Shown here: piece by piece, positions 33,193 to 41,844 of the stretch
Layout of the letters: each line of letters begins with the position of its first letter
Position numbering within the stretch: the stretch's first letter is position 1
Source: Planococcus sp. MSAK28401
GTDB taxonomy: Bacteria > Bacillota > Bacilli > Bacillales_A > Planococcaceae
Length of the DNA stretch: 64,000 bases
Reading direction: 5' to 3'
Assembly: GCF_018283455.1 (NCBI RefSeq)
Contig: NZ_JAAMTH010000001.1
Span: 3,205,501-3,269,500 of the forward strand
Made by a program: the position numbers and the translations under genes
Notes under the pieces: generated by a model
Told to the model about the DNA's origin: nothing
Seen by the model: only the letters and a program-made list of their open reading frames with translations
The model's database searches: none

Positions 33193-34044
33193 TTATGGCT
33201 GGACAGGATTCTCCAAACCTTTGTGAATCGTGACTTGATGCGGAAACGGAATTTCGATATTGTGAGCATCCAGTGCTTCCTTGATGGATTTGCGCAACTC
33301 GCGTTCCACGCCCCATTGCTCTCCGCTTTTCGCCTTGGCAATGATGCGCAGGGTGACATCTGATGCGCCAAACGCCTGAACGCCGATGACATCCGGTCCT
33401 TCAACGATGGCAGCATTGTCTTTTCCAACTTCTTCGCATACTGTCTTCAGCACAGCCATTGCTTCGTCGATGTTTTCGTCATACGATACACCAATATCCA
33501 CGAGGGCACGCATATTCCCGCGCGAATGATTGCTGACGGTTGTAATATCACGGTTTGGAATAAAATTCAAAGTCCCGTCAAAGCTGCGGATCTGGGTCGT
33601 CCGCAACCCGACTGATTCAACTACGCCATCAATGGCGCCAACCGTTACATAATCGTTAACGTCAATCTGCTTCTCCAACAATAGGAAGAAACCGGTGACC
33701 ACGTCGCTGACAAGCCCCTGTGCGCCGAAACCGATTGCAAGGCCGACAATCCCCGCGCCGGCGATGAGGCTGGCGACAGAAAGCCCAAACAAGCCGAACA
33801 AAGTCGCGACCAAAATAAAAATCAAAACATACGAGAAGACATTTTCAGACAACGCGCGAAGCGTCAATGCGCGTCCATTGGTCACGTCGCCTTTTTTCGT
33901 CAAGCGGTCAAATGAACGGTTGATCAACTTTTTACCAATAGCCCGAACAATCAAAAATGCGATTAAAATCCCGATGACTTGAGCGGCAATAACCCCCGCT
34001 TTAACTAATAAATTTCCCCAGTCAATATCAATAAAATCAAACAA
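33193..34044 (-). CDS. Small-conductance mechanosensitive channel (MscS family)
   Basis: A 283-residue MscS protein with three N-terminal helices. The pore helix is ASLIAGAGIVGLAIGFGAQGLVSDVVTGFFLLLEKQ, with the Gly/Ala packing typical of TM3. The beta domain (YVTVGAIDGVVESVGLRTTQIRSFDGTLNFIPNRDI) and an alpha/beta C-terminal domain follow. It is near the length of E. coli MscS and Bacillus YkuT. It releases solutes on osmotic downshock. With the two Ktr systems nearby, the region is rich in osmotic functions. Confidence 0.93.
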   Translation of the reverse strand: MFDFIDIDWGNLLVKAGVIAAQVIGILIAFLIVRAIGKKLINRSFDRLTKKGDVTNGRALTLRALSENVFSYVLIFILVATLFGLFGLSVASLIAGAGIVGLAIGFGAQGLVSDVVTGFFLLLEKQIDVNDYVTVGAIDGVVESVGLRTTQIRSFDGTLNFIPNRDITTVSNHSRGNMRALVDIGVSYDENIDEAMAVLKTVCEEVGKDNAAIVEGPDVIGVQAFGASDVTLRIIAKAKSGEQWGVERELRKSIKEALDAHNIEIPFPHQVTIHKGLENPVQP

Positions 34045-34286
34045 ACAATCATTCCTTTCACGTTCTTCTTGCGCTGCATTGAATAAACTCCAAACGACGC
34101 AGCTTCTATGTTTTTACCTGTCTCTTTATAACATATATCAGGGTCTCATTTCATTTCTGGGCTATATTATTGTAGCTCAGAACCATCACCTCACGCCTTT
34201 TTCAAAAGTTTTTCACTAAAAAGCTTGCAGGTTACCTTGCGTCACCATCTATGTTTGAAATAGCTAATCAAACAGGAGTGATAAAA

Positions 34287-34985
34287 ATGACGACAGCTTT
34301 CTTTGGAAGCAAGGGAATGTGGAGTTGGAAAGAACTAATATACTTATTGGCCATAGTATTGATAGCTGTTCCAATTTTTGTTGAATACAGCTTATACCAT
34401 TACCTCGTGAACTTTTTCGGCAATGAATTGCATGCGGGTACACTGACCGGTTTGGTTATGTCCATTATTTTTATGGCCTCTCTTTATTTCATCGTACTCA
34501 AGCCAAATGGACAGTCTTGGAAAACGGTTGGTGTCCACACTTTCTCACCCGGGCACTGGAAGCCGATCATGATATGGTCAATTGTATTAATCGTTGTGAG
34601 CATCGTTTTGGTAATTATCATGGCAGAGTTTGGCGTTGGAACCGACAACAGCAAAACCGACAGCCTGCAATCACAATTGACACGCTTGAATTTCTTCATC
34701 GGACTTATCTCCGCCGCTGTCATTTCGCCCATTTACGAGGAAATTTTCTACCGCGGCTTTCTGTACCGCTTTTTCAGCAGCCGTTATGGCATAGGAGTAG
34801 GCATGCTGCTAAGTGCTTCCATATTTACTTTAGTGCATATTCCAACATTCAATACTCTTCCCGTGAACTTTGTTTCTGGCCTTATTTTTGCATGGATCTA
34901 CCAAAAAACAGGTTCTGTCCTTCCATGTATCTTGATGCACGGACTTTTCAATGGCATTGCTGTAATCCTCACCGCTACCGCTTAG
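34287..34985 (+). CDS. CPBP-family intramembrane metalloprotease
   Basis: A 232-residue membrane protein with about seven hydrophobic segments. The CPBP (Abi/Rce1-like) motifs are present: EEIFYRGFLYRFF (EExxxR), FTLVHIPTF (His in FxxxH) and LMHGLFNGIAV (HxxxN). Members cleave or modify membrane-associated peptides and are often tied to bacteriocin immunity or regulation. ATG 34287 follows GGAGTG. Its 3' end overlaps the convergent MerR gene by 11 bp, with no terminator between. Confidence 0.88.
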   Translation: MTTAFFGSKGMWSWKELIYLLAIVLIAVPIFVEYSLYHYLVNFFGNELHAGTLTGLVMSIIFMASLYFIVLKPNGQSWKTVGVHTFSPGHWKPIMIWSIVLIVVSIVLVIIMAEFGVGTDNSKTDSLQSQLTRLNFFIGLISAAVISPIYEEIFYRGFLYRFFSSRYGIGVGMLLSASIFTLVHIPTFNTLPVNFVSGLIFAWIYQKTGSVLPCILMHGLFNGIAVILTATA

Positions 34986-35718
34986 CCTTGGCCGCCCATT
35001 CGAGGAATTCAATTATGGCTGGATTAATGGCGTACAGCCCGAGATCTTCGGAAACTTGCGCCGATTTCCTGGCTTCCCAAAAAGCTTCTGCCAATTGGGG
35101 ATCATTGCCGAAAGTTTCTGCCGATAAAATATCAACGTCAGCTAAAATCAATTGCCCCTCTTTTGAAGAGGGAGAAGTTCCTTTATCTAAGCATATTTCA
35201 ATTCTTTTGATGATATTGATCCACTTTTTGGTCGCCAAGTCGCCGCTTTCAAGTTTGGGCAAACCCTTGTTCAAAACTTCTTGTTGTTGTGATGAAAAAT
35301 AATGGCTCCATATTTTTTCATTCTGCGGCTTAGCAACCAGGGAAATAAGGTCTTCCCAATGAATTGTCTCTTCCAATTCCAACAGGTTGAGTAAAGACTG
35401 CGTGTGCTTTAAGGAATGTTGAAGCTGGTCGATTTCATTCATCAATAAAGATTTATGGACAGCTAAAATCGAATCGATCGATTGCTCTGCCAAAATACTG
35501 CGGCTGTCTTCCAGCGATAAATTCAGCGACTTGAGCAGCAGAATCTTTTGCAGCTTCAAAATATCTTCTACTGAATAGCAGCGCTTTCCACCCGCCTCTT
35601 TTCTCGAAGGCTCAACCAATCCAATTTGATCGTAATAGCGTATGGTCCGGACAGATACATTCAATCGCTTAGATAATTCTCCAGTCGTTAAGTATTCTTT
35701 CTCCATACGATATGCCAA
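34975..35718 (-). CDS. MerR-family regulator with TipAS-like C-terminus
   Basis: A 247-residue protein. The MerR winged HTH is YLTTGELSKRLNVSVRTIRYYDQIGLVEPSRKEAGGKRCYSVEDI, followed by a long dimerisation coiled coil (about 80-125). The C-terminal 120 residues (EKIWSHYFSSQQQEVLNKGLPKL to LGLYAINPAIIEFLEWA) are helical and resemble the TipAS ligand domain that binds antibiotics. The start is TTG 35718, 6 nt after GGGAGT. It follows a TPR gene by 18 bp; they are probably one operon. Confidence 0.85.
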   Translation of the reverse strand: MAYRMEKEYLTTGELSKRLNVSVRTIRYYDQIGLVEPSRKEAGGKRCYSVEDILKLQKILLLKSLNLSLEDSRSILAEQSIDSILAVHKSLLMNEIDQLQHSLKHTQSLLNLLELEETIHWEDLISLVAKPQNEKIWSHYFSSQQQEVLNKGLPKLESGDLATKKWINIIKRIEICLDKGTSPSSKEGQLILADVDILSAETFGNDPQLAEAFWEARKSAQVSEDLGLYAINPAIIEFLEWAAKAKR

Positions 35719-35736
35719 ATCGCCACTCCCTTTAAT

Positions 35737-36222
35737 TTAGTTCCATGTTTCATCCAATTTATCCGCATAGAATCCAATTGCCTTCTTATAAGCTGAAATG
35801 TTTTTGTCAGCAGAAGTTTCCGCTAAACACTTGAGCAATATATCCATTGCTTGCTGATGTTCTGCTAAATTATACAAAGTCATTGCCAAAAAGACTTTCA
35901 ATGCCTGATTGGATGGAAAAAGTTCTATTCCTTTTGCAAAAGTGCTTCTCGATTTTTCGTATTCGCCTAAGGTCCGGTAAGTGCTGCCTAGCCCCAGTAA
36001 TGCGCCTTCTAAATCCTCTTTTTCAAGCCCGAGTTGGATAGCTTTTTCGTAATAGGGAACCGCCTTTTCTTCTTCTCCAAGCAAATCAAAGCTCCAAGCG
36101 CACTGGTAATTGATTTGTGGGTGTTCGGGGAATTGCTGTGCCAGTACAGTCAGCAATTGATTTGATTCCTCTTGTTTACCAGCCGCTCTTAGCTCGATAG
36201 CTTCCTTCAAGACTGTCTTCAT
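35737..36222 (-). CDS. Tetratricopeptide repeat protein
   Basis: A 161-residue cytoplasmic protein made of about four TPR units: QEESNQLLTVLAQQFPEHPQINYQCAWSFDLLGEEEKAVPYYEKAIQLG, EGALLGLGSTYRTLGEYEKSRSTFAKGIELFPSNQALKVFLAMTLYNLAEHQQAMDILLKCLAE. TPRs mediate protein contacts; the partner is unknown. It is the first gene of a two-gene unit with a MerR regulator, which suggests a linked regulatory function. GGAGGATGG precedes the ATG. Confidence 0.85.
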   Translation of the reverse strand: MKTVLKEAIELRAAGKQEESNQLLTVLAQQFPEHPQINYQCAWSFDLLGEEEKAVPYYEKAIQLGLEKEDLEGALLGLGSTYRTLGEYEKSRSTFAKGIELFPSNQALKVFLAMTLYNLAEHQQAMDILLKCLAETSADKNISAYKKAIGFYADKLDETWN

Positions 36223-36366
36223 GTTTCCATCCTCCTTAGATCCTCATATGTCCAGTTTACCATTTGGAAATAAGTTGAAAGTAACTTTTCGCCGCATGCT
36301 GGCATCAATCCGTTTTCAAAAACTTTTTGATGGAACGCTTACATTTTCCATAAAGGTTTCACTCTT

Positions 36367-36391
36367 GTTTCAGGTGGTAGATAAAGGGAGA
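36367..36391 (+). promoter_or_regulatory. Candidate sigma-B promoter of the SDR gene
   Basis: GTTTCA, 13-nt spacer, GGGAGA. This resembles the general-stress consensus GTTTAA-N13-GGGTAT and ends about 33 nt before the start of a gene whose Bacillus relatives are stress-induced. Confidence 0.45.
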
Positions 36392-36424
36392 AACCAACTA
36401 TTACCAACCTGAGGAGAGATTGAA

Positions 36425-37318
36425 ATGGCGAATATCCAAAATCCTAGAACACAATATACGACGGAAGATTTTCCGAAGCAATACCAGGAAGCACCTGGCG
36501 TACAAAACCAAATGACTCCTGTGCCGGACTGCGGCGAGAAGACGTATAAAGGCTCTGGCAAGCTCGAGGGCCGCAAAGCTTTAGTTACCGGCGGTGATTC
36601 CGGAATCGGGCGTGCTGCAGCTATCGCTTACGCAAGAGAAGGCGCAGACGTAGCGATCAACTACTTACCTGCGGAGCAATCAGATGCGGATGAAGTGAAA
36701 CAATTGATCGAAGCAGAAGGCCGCAAAGCCGTCTTGATTCCCGGCGACTTGAGCAACGAAGCGTTCAACAAAGAAATGGTTGAAAAAGCGAACACTGAAC
36801 TTGGCGGATTGGATATTTTGGCACTCGTCGCCGGCAAACAGCAAGCCGTCAAAGACATTGCCGACCTTCCGACAGAGCAGCTTGAAAAAACATTCCAAGT
36901 CAATGTCTATTCCATGTACTGGACAGTGAAAGCGGCGCTTCCATACCTTCCGGAAGGCGCGTCGATCATCACGACGAGCTCAGTTGAAGGCTTTGACCCA
37001 AGCCCGATGCTGCTGGATTATTCAGCAACGAAATTCGCGATCATCGGCTTCACGAAATCCTTATCCAAACAATTGGCGGACAAAGGCATTCGCGTCAACT
37101 CAGTCGCGCCAGGCCCAATCTGGACAGCGCTTCAAATTTCCGGTGGACAGCCGCAGGAAAACATTCCGGAATTCGGCAAAGGTACACCGGAAACGCCAAT
37201 CGGCCGCGCAGGCCAACCGGCAGAACTCGCCTCTGTCTATGTCTTCCTGGCTTCCATCGAATCCAGCTATGTTACAGGACAGATCTACAGCATCACTGGC
37301 GGCATGACGACCGCATAA
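36425..37318 (+). CDS. General-stress type SDR oxidoreductase (YhdF/YdaD-like)
   Basis: A 297-residue SDR with the long N-terminus typical of this group ([43 protein letters not shown]). Motifs: cofactor [29 protein letters not shown], an unusual LVAGKQQ in place of NNAG, catalytic Ser in ITTSSVEGF, and Y-x-x-x-K in [11 protein letters not shown]. The C-terminal [11 protein letters not shown] and [17 protein letters not shown] complete it. Relatives in Bacillus are sigma-B dependent; a candidate promoter of that kind lies upstream. GAGGAG precedes the ATG. Confidence 0.9.
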   Translation: MANIQNPRTQYTTEDFPKQYQEAPGVQNQMTPVPDCGEKTYKGSGKLEGRKALVTGGDSGIGRAAAIAYAREGADVAINYLPAEQSDADEVKQLIEAEGRKAVLIPGDLSNEAFNKEMVEKANTELGGLDILALVAGKQQAVKDIADLPTEQLEKTFQVNVYSMYWTVKAALPYLPEGASIITTSSVEGFDPSPMLLDYSATKFAIIGFTKSLSKQLADKGIRVNSVAPGPIWTALQISGGQPQENIPEFGKGTPETPIGRAGQPAELASVYVFLASIESSYVTGQIYSITGGMTTA

Positions 37319-37328
37319 GTTGATATTC

Positions 37329-37372
37329 AAAAAGCGTGGGGCACCGATTGAATCGGTGCCCCACGCTTTTTT
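37329..37372. terminator. Bidirectional terminator
   Basis: A very long perfect stem (AAAAAGCGTGGGGCACCGATT and complement) between convergent genes. Confidence 0.93.
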
Positions 37373-37374
37373 CA

Positions 37375-37647
37375 TTAAATATTTTTCAACCATGTCATCA
37401 GGCGCAAAATCTCGAAGGGTTCTGCCCATGTGATGACAAAAAGGATGACGAAGAAAACTGAGAGCGACCAAACCTTCAATTGGCCCGGCTCTCTTTTCAA
37501 TACAGCAATGAACACGGCGCCTGCCGCTGCAAACAGCAACAGAAAACCGATAAGTGCAAGCGGCTCGGAATACCCGGATATCAACCGATTAAGCATAAAC
37601 AGCATGCTCCCCAATACGATAAGCCCAATTGAATATTTACTGAACAT
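37375..37647 (-). CDS. Small three-helix membrane protein, unknown function
   Basis: A 90-residue protein with three hydrophobic helices (YSIGLIVLGSMLFMLNRLI, LALIGFLLLFAAAGAVFIAVL, WSLSVFFVILFVITWA). GGAGGAGACGAG precedes the ATG. It follows another small membrane protein and a zinc-ribbon membrane protein on the same strand and probably forms an operon with them. Family not recognised. Confidence 0.7.
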   Translation of the reverse strand: MFSKYSIGLIVLGSMLFMLNRLISGYSEPLALIGFLLLFAAAGAVFIAVLKREPGQLKVWSLSVFFVILFVITWAEPFEILRLMTWLKNI

Positions 37648-37686
37648 CTCGTCTCCTCCTTTTTCAAGAAAGCCCGCGGCCTGCCA

Positions 37687-38103
37687 TCAAGGTGCAAATC
37701 CGTAGTAGAACAGGATATGTGCATAGAAACCGAAGAATGCGACTACCAAAGTCATCAGGACAAATAACACTAGCATGATGATTTTGGAAACTTTGCCGAT
37801 GTCTAGCCGCCATACGCCTTTATAGACCTGCACCCATAGCGCAAAAACGAATGGAACGACCATCAACAGATAGAAAATGGCGAGGCCGTTCCCAAAGACG
37901 TCGAAATAATCCCGGTTTACACTGTCGCTGGTCCTGAAATAACGGCTCATTCCCAAAAAGAACGCAAGAAATGATAGTTGCACCAAAAGCCCGTAGATAA
38001 ACAAAGGAATTCTGAATTTCCCTAAGTTTCGCAGCATCCACAAGACAAAGCAGTAAATGATGGCGACTATAATGGCTATGTAAAAACTGAATGGATAGAA
38101 AAT
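37687..38103 (-). CDS. Four-helix membrane protein, probable ATT start
   Basis: An ATG at 38043 gives 118 residues but has no ribosome site. The frame is open upstream, and an ATT at 38103 lies exactly 7 nt after AAAGGAAG; no ATG, GTG or well-placed TTG serves that site. Starting there adds FYPFSFYIAIIVAIIYCFVLW, a complete first helix, for 138 residues and four helices in all. I therefore prefer the ATT start, with the ATG as fallback. No family was recognised. It lies between two other small membrane genes on the same strand. Confidence 0.65.
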   Translation of the reverse strand: MFYPFSFYIAIIVAIIYCFVLWMLRNLGKFRIPLFIYGLLVQLSFLAFFLGMSRYFRTSDSVNRDYFDVFGNGLAIFYLLMVVPFVFALWVQVYKGVWRLDIGKVSKIIMLVLFVLMTLVVAFFGFYAHILFYYGFAP

Positions 38104-38130
38104 ATGAACACTTCCTTTTTCGGGTTTACT

Positions 38131-38430
38131 CTACCAAAGCGGCTCTTCTTCATCAGTCAATTCGACTAAAACTGGATAACTAGCAATAATCACAAAGAAA
38201 CTGGCGGCCAATAGAATTAATATAGTAGCCAACGAAAGATCAAATAAAACCCCGAAGAGCATAACCAGTGGCGTTAGAAAATTTAAAAGGCCGGCTCTTT
38301 TTTTCGACGGCGTAGTAAGAAATTGCTTTTTTCCGCAGTACGGGCAAATCATTCCCGTATCCAATGTAAACATCTTTTTGACCGTCTGCTTCCAGCCCCA
38401 TTGTTGATGGCAGTTTTGACAAATCGGCAT
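38131..38430 (-). CDS. TIGR04104-type zinc-ribbon membrane protein
   Basis: A 99-residue protein. Residues 1-40 are a zinc ribbon with two CxxC pairs (PICQNCHQQWGWKQTVKKMFTLDTGMICPYCGKKQFLT), the pattern of the TIGR04104 family common in Bacillales. Two membrane helices follow (LLNFLTPLVMLFGVLFDL; LATILILLAASFFVIIAS) and an acidic tail. GGGGGGAG precedes the ATG. Function unknown; the family is often near genes for membrane proteins, as here. Confidence 0.82.
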   Translation of the reverse strand: MPICQNCHQQWGWKQTVKKMFTLDTGMICPYCGKKQFLTTPSKKRAGLLNFLTPLVMLFGVLFDLSLATILILLAASFFVIIASYPVLVELTDEEEPLW

Positions 38431-38592
38431 GGACTCCCCCCCAATGAGTTTTTTATTTAATTCACACTCTTTAAGACCTTGTCCTTATTAGACTAACAGA
38501 GATAACCAAAAATTCCCACGACATAAATACCAATTAACTGGATTTCGCTCTTTAAGTTAAGAGCTCTCCCGAATCTATCTTCACTAAAAAAA

Positions 38593-38958
38593 GAGCAAGA
38601 ACTGGATGCCAGTTCTTGCTCTCAGAGTGTTGAAGAAGTCTATTAATTCGTTACGAATTAGAATGGAATCATTTTTTCTACATTCAACAATCAACGATTT
38701 CTTTAAGTATTTGGAGAAGTGTTCGCTCGTAACCCCGTCTGCTCAATAATGCTGCGCATTACTTTCGCAAAGATAAGTTCTTCCGTAGGTCGACCTTATC
38801 TTTCCTGTGGAATAGCGAGACGACCGAGACCCCGCAAGGCGCAAAGCGGCTGAGGAGGCTTGGGCGCGAGCCCACGGAAAGCGAGCGATAAGCTTCGGAA
38901 AATACGATTTCTTACCTTTCTCGACAGCCTGAAAGCAAGAACTGGATGCCAGTTCTTA
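38593..38958. repeat. MITE-like repeat cassette flanked by duplicated hairpins
   Basis: Two near-identical hairpins, AGCAAGAACTGG-ATG-CCAGTTCTT, lie at 38595-38620 and 38935-38958. Between them, imperfect 15-nt terminal inverted repeats are seen: CAGAGTGTTGAAGAA (38623-38637) and TTTCTCGACAGCCTG (38917-38931). The inside (about 38780-38900) contains GAGACCCCGCAAGGCGC, CTGAGGAGGCTTGGGC and CACGGAAAGCGAGCG, which I recognise as the core of a GC-rich intergenic repeat widespread in Bacillaceae and relatives. No gene is present. The left hairpin has a seven-T run on the minus strand and probably terminates fbp transcription. Confidence 0.75.
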
Positions 38959-38970
38959 CTCTCGAAGCTC

Positions 38971-40905
38971 TTAATTCATATAGCGATGCTTTCTCAAACT
39001 GTTCAAATTAGCGATTTCCTGCAGGAGATCTTCCCCAATATTCGTCTCCCGCACCTTTTTGCGCTCGAGTTCTTCGTCGACCAATCGTTTGATCGACAAG
39101 ACGTCGGTCCCGTTTTGCAATACCTCTTCCTTGGAATTAAAGCGTTGGTGGGCGACAAGCTGCATGCCGTAGGAATTGTACAGCAGCGTATAACCGGCGA
39201 TTCCGGTTGTCGATTGATAGGCTTTCGAAAACCCGCCATCGATGACGATCATTTTACCGTTCGCTTTGATCGGGTCTTCCCCGTCCCGTTCCTTGACCGG
39301 TGTATGCCCATTGATGATGCGGCCGTGGTCGGGATTCAAATCGAATTCCGCGAGCATTTTGCGGCACATGTCTTCGTCTTCACGCAAATGATAATACGGG
39401 TTTTTCCGTTCTTTATGCGTTTCTTTGTCTTTGATGAAATAGCGTTCGAACGTCGTCATTTCACGCTTTCCAAACAGCGAGGAATTCTCGCCTGTCCATT
39501 GGTACCACACCATGTCAGTCGCGAAATCATCGGTCTCTTCCGGATGCGCGAATGCGTAGCGGGTATATTCTTCGAACACATCGAGCAGTTCCCGTCCGGC
39601 GTAGCTTTCGCCTTCAATTTTCATTTGCTTCATATCGCCGTTCTCCTCGAGCGGGATGCAGCCATGGATCAGCAAATTGCCGTTGTATTGGAGATACAGC
39701 CGGCCTTTTTTCATGAGGAAATTCATGTGCCGCGATAGTTTTTCGGAATGCTGGATGGAGAACAGCAATTTGTCGATCACTTGCTGCTCTTCGTCGAGCA
39801 AGCGGTCGGGTTGTTCCGGGTCGATTGTGGCAAAGCATGTGTTCTCAAGCGGATAAGTTTTGCCGTGGATCGTCGCTTCGTTTTTATCGTAATCGACTTT
39901 CTCTAAGAGCAGGCGATCTTCCATGGCGAAGCAGGAACGCCGTTTGATGATTGGGCTTTCGAGCTTGAACTGGATGATCGAAATCGCCTGGTGGATTTTG
40001 GTGATCTGCAGCTGTTCCTGCTCTGTTAATTGTTCACCTGAGATGCGCTTCGGATGGAAGGCCGGATTGTCCTCATAATATTTCTCCGCCAAATTCAACA
40101 GGGGGCGTAAATTGATACCATACACATCCTCGATGATGTCCAGGTTGTTATAGCGTGCACAGATGCGGATAATATTCGCGAGGCAGACTTTGGAGCCGGA
40201 GTAGGCGCCGATCCACAGGACATCGTGGTTGCCCCATTGGATATCGACGGAATGGTAATCAATAAGCGTGTCCATAATCTTATGCGGATCCGGGCCCCGG
40301 TCGTAAATATCGCCGACAACGTGCAGATGGTCGACAGTCAGCCGCTGCATCGTATAGGCGAGACTGACAATCAGCTTATCCACTTGTCCGAGTGAAATAA
40401 TCTGCTCGAGCATTTTCGCGTAATATTCTTTCTTGTTGGTGAACTCGTCCGTTTTGTATAGAAGCTCTTCAATAATGTAGACGAACTGCTTCGGCAAGGC
40501 TTTGCGTAATTTGGAGCGTGTGTATTTGGATGAAGCGTAAGCTACCAACTTGAGCAGCCGCTCAATCGTTTCGATATACCATTCCTTCAGCTCTTGCTTG
40601 CTGCTGAACTGGCTTTTGATCAGGCTCAATTTCTCTTCCGGGTAATAGACGAGCGTCGCGAATTCATTGAGCTCTTCTTCTCCCATCTCCCCCTCGAACA
40701 AATCCCTGATTTTCACTTTGACGTTGCCGGAGCCGTTGCGCAACACGTGCTGGAATGCCTGGTATTCGCCGTGGAGGTCGCTGACGAAATGCTCCGTCCC
40801 TTTCGGCAAATTCAAGATGGCTTCCAGGTTGATGATCTCTGTCGCCACTTTTTCTTCGCTATCGTATTTTTCTGCTAGTAGATCCAAGTATTTTGAACTG
40901 ATCAT
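38971..40905 (-). CDS. fbp: Fructose-1,6-bisphosphatase class III
   Basis: A 644-residue Firmicutes-type fructose-1,6-bisphosphatase, the gluconeogenic enzyme that removes the C1 phosphate. The metallophosphatase motifs are [13 protein letters not shown] (residues about 40-52), [27 protein letters not shown], and the C-terminal [15 protein letters not shown]. The length matches the class III family (about 640-670). AAGGAGGGTGCCGT precedes ATG 40905. It appears monocistronic. A large plus-strand ORF inside it is only a shadow. Confidence 0.96.
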   Translation of the reverse strand: MISSKYLDLLAEKYDSEEKVATEIINLEAILNLPKGTEHFVSDLHGEYQAFQHVLRNGSGNVKVKIRDLFEGEMGEEELNEFATLVYYPEEKLSLIKSQFSSKQELKEWYIETIERLLKLVAYASSKYTRSKLRKALPKQFVYIIEELLYKTDEFTNKKEYYAKMLEQIISLGQVDKLIVSLAYTMQRLTVDHLHVVGDIYDRGPDPHKIMDTLIDYHSVDIQWGNHDVLWIGAYSGSKVCLANIIRICARYNNLDIIEDVYGINLRPLLNLAEKYYEDNPAFHPKRISGEQLTEQEQLQITKIHQAISIIQFKLESPIIKRRSCFAMEDRLLLEKVDYDKNEATIHGKTYPLENTCFATIDPEQPDRLLDEEQQVIDKLLFSIQHSEKLSRHMNFLMKKGRLYLQYNGNLLIHGCIPLEENGDMKQMKIEGESYAGRELLDVFEEYTRYAFAHPEETDDFATDMVWYQWTGENSSLFGKREMTTFERYFIKDKETHKERKNPYYHLREDEDMCRKMLAEFDLNPDHGRIINGHTPVKERDGEDPIKANGKMIVIDGGFSKAYQSTTGIAGYTLLYNSYGMQLVAHQRFNSKEEVLQNGTDVLSIKRLVDEELERKKVRETNIGEDLLQEIANLNSLRKHRYMN

Positions 40906-41200
40906 ACGGCACCCTCCTTCAAGTAATATGTCTTAATCGAATTCAATTGAAAGCAAATTCCTGAAAAGCGTAGTCATCAAACAGGCTTGCGGAAGGAATT
41001 TCTCTATATTTCCAGTCTATAGCAGTTTCCGCGAAGGCTCTAGTATTAATTGAAAGGTGAAAGAAAATGTAAAGGCCATTGATGTTCGATCCTCAAATTT
41101 TTGAACCATAAATTTTTCATTCCTGAGAGTCTAGCGTGATTGAGCCATTTACGGGTAAGGAGGAATAACAGGAATCAACATTTAATGGAAAGGACTTGTT
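40906..41200. other. Intergenic region, nothing recognised
   Basis: It must contain the divergent promoters of fbp and of the two small membrane genes. No RNA motif or gene was found. Confidence 0.5.
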
Positions 41201-41401
41201 ATGACACAATCTCTTATCAGCTTGCTCATTCTCGGTTTTATCGTGATAACTCATATTCTAGTTTGGAAATGGGCCGCCTATATTCAAGAAAAATATGCCG
41301 ACGATGCCAGGAAGAGGCGGATTGCTGGGGGCATCCTTTTTATGTCCCTTGCGGCATTGTTCGGTTTGTCCGCGCTCTTTCTCATACAATCTTCTTTTTA
41401 A
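41201..41401 (+). CDS. 66-residue membrane protein, tandem copy 1
   Basis: A small protein with two hydrophobic helices (SLISLLILGFIVITHILVWKWAAYI; ILFMSLAALFGLSALFLIQS) and a charged loop of about 18 residues. The next gene encodes a paralogue of identical length sharing MTQ, LLGFI-TH-LV-KWA and the final ALFL-Q-S pattern. GGAAAGGAC precedes the ATG. Tandem duplication with retention suggests a heteromeric role, perhaps a small membrane pore or regulator. Family not recognised. Confidence 0.7.
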   Translation: MTQSLISLLILGFIVITHILVWKWAAYIQEKYADDARKRRIAGGILFMSLAALFGLSALFLIQSSF

Positions 41402-41434
41402 AGATCGCGAAATCAAGAAAGGATAGGATAGGAC

Positions 41435-41635
41435 GTGACACAGCTTTTTATTTCAGTGGGACTTTTAGGATTTATCATTATGACTCACCTGCTGGTCAGC
41501 AAATGGGCTCAATATTTTCACGAGCAACACGGCAACGATCCGCAGCAAACACGAAAAGGCATTTTGATGATTACGCTTCCCTTGCTAGCTGTTTTGGCGA
41601 TTGCGGCTTTGTTTTTGTTTCAAACTTCTCAATAA
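41435..41635 (+). CDS. 66-residue membrane protein, tandem copy 2
   Basis: A paralogue of the preceding gene: MTQLFISVGLLGFIIMTHLLVSKWAQYF, a polar loop HEQHGNDPQQTRK, then ILMITLPLLAVLAIAALFLFQTSQ. The start is GTG 41435 behind AGGATAGGAC, 33 bp after copy 1, so both are one operon. The conserved T-H-x-L-V-x-K-W in the first helix is the strongest shared feature. Confidence 0.7.
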   Translation: MTQLFISVGLLGFIIMTHLLVSKWAQYFHEQHGNDPQQTRKGILMITLPLLAVLAIAALFLFQTSQ

Positions 41636-41717
41636 GTGTTACGTAAAAGCTTTAATAGGTATATAGTTACTATTTTAATGCAACATACTGGAATTATAAT
41701 AAGAAAAAAACTGAAAA

Positions 41718-41798
41718 AGGCAAACTTACCTGAAAAGGAAGGACGCAAAGCCATGAGCCTACCCACTGCTTACGCAGTGCACGGTCGTCAGGTTGCCA
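41718..41798 (+). ncRNA. c-di-GMP-I riboswitch (GEMM)
   Basis: GGCAAACTTACC is followed by GAAAAGGAAGGACGCAAAGCC, then a GCCT segment, a variable hairpin (CCACTGCTTACGCAGTG), and GGTCGTCAGGTTGCC. The GACGCAAAGCC core and the tetraloop/receptor arrangement are diagnostic of GEMM-I aptamers that bind c-di-GMP. It lies 46 nt before the start of a secreted glycosidase-like gene. No T-run terminator follows, so control may be at translation or through another structure that includes GGCACCC and GTGGGCC. Confidence 0.93.
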
Positions 41799-41844
41799 GG
41801 CACCCGTTTTGTGGGCCTCGGCTAACAGAATGGAGGAAAAGAAT

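Noticed and set aside
38860..39738. Long plus-strand ORF of 292 codons opposite fbp
   Set aside because: It is fully antisense to a well-supported enzyme, has no ribosome site, and starts inside the intergenic repeat.
41140..41646. 168-codon ORF spanning both small membrane genes
   Set aside because: It is another frame of the two 66-residue paralogues, which each have a ribosome site and membrane helices.
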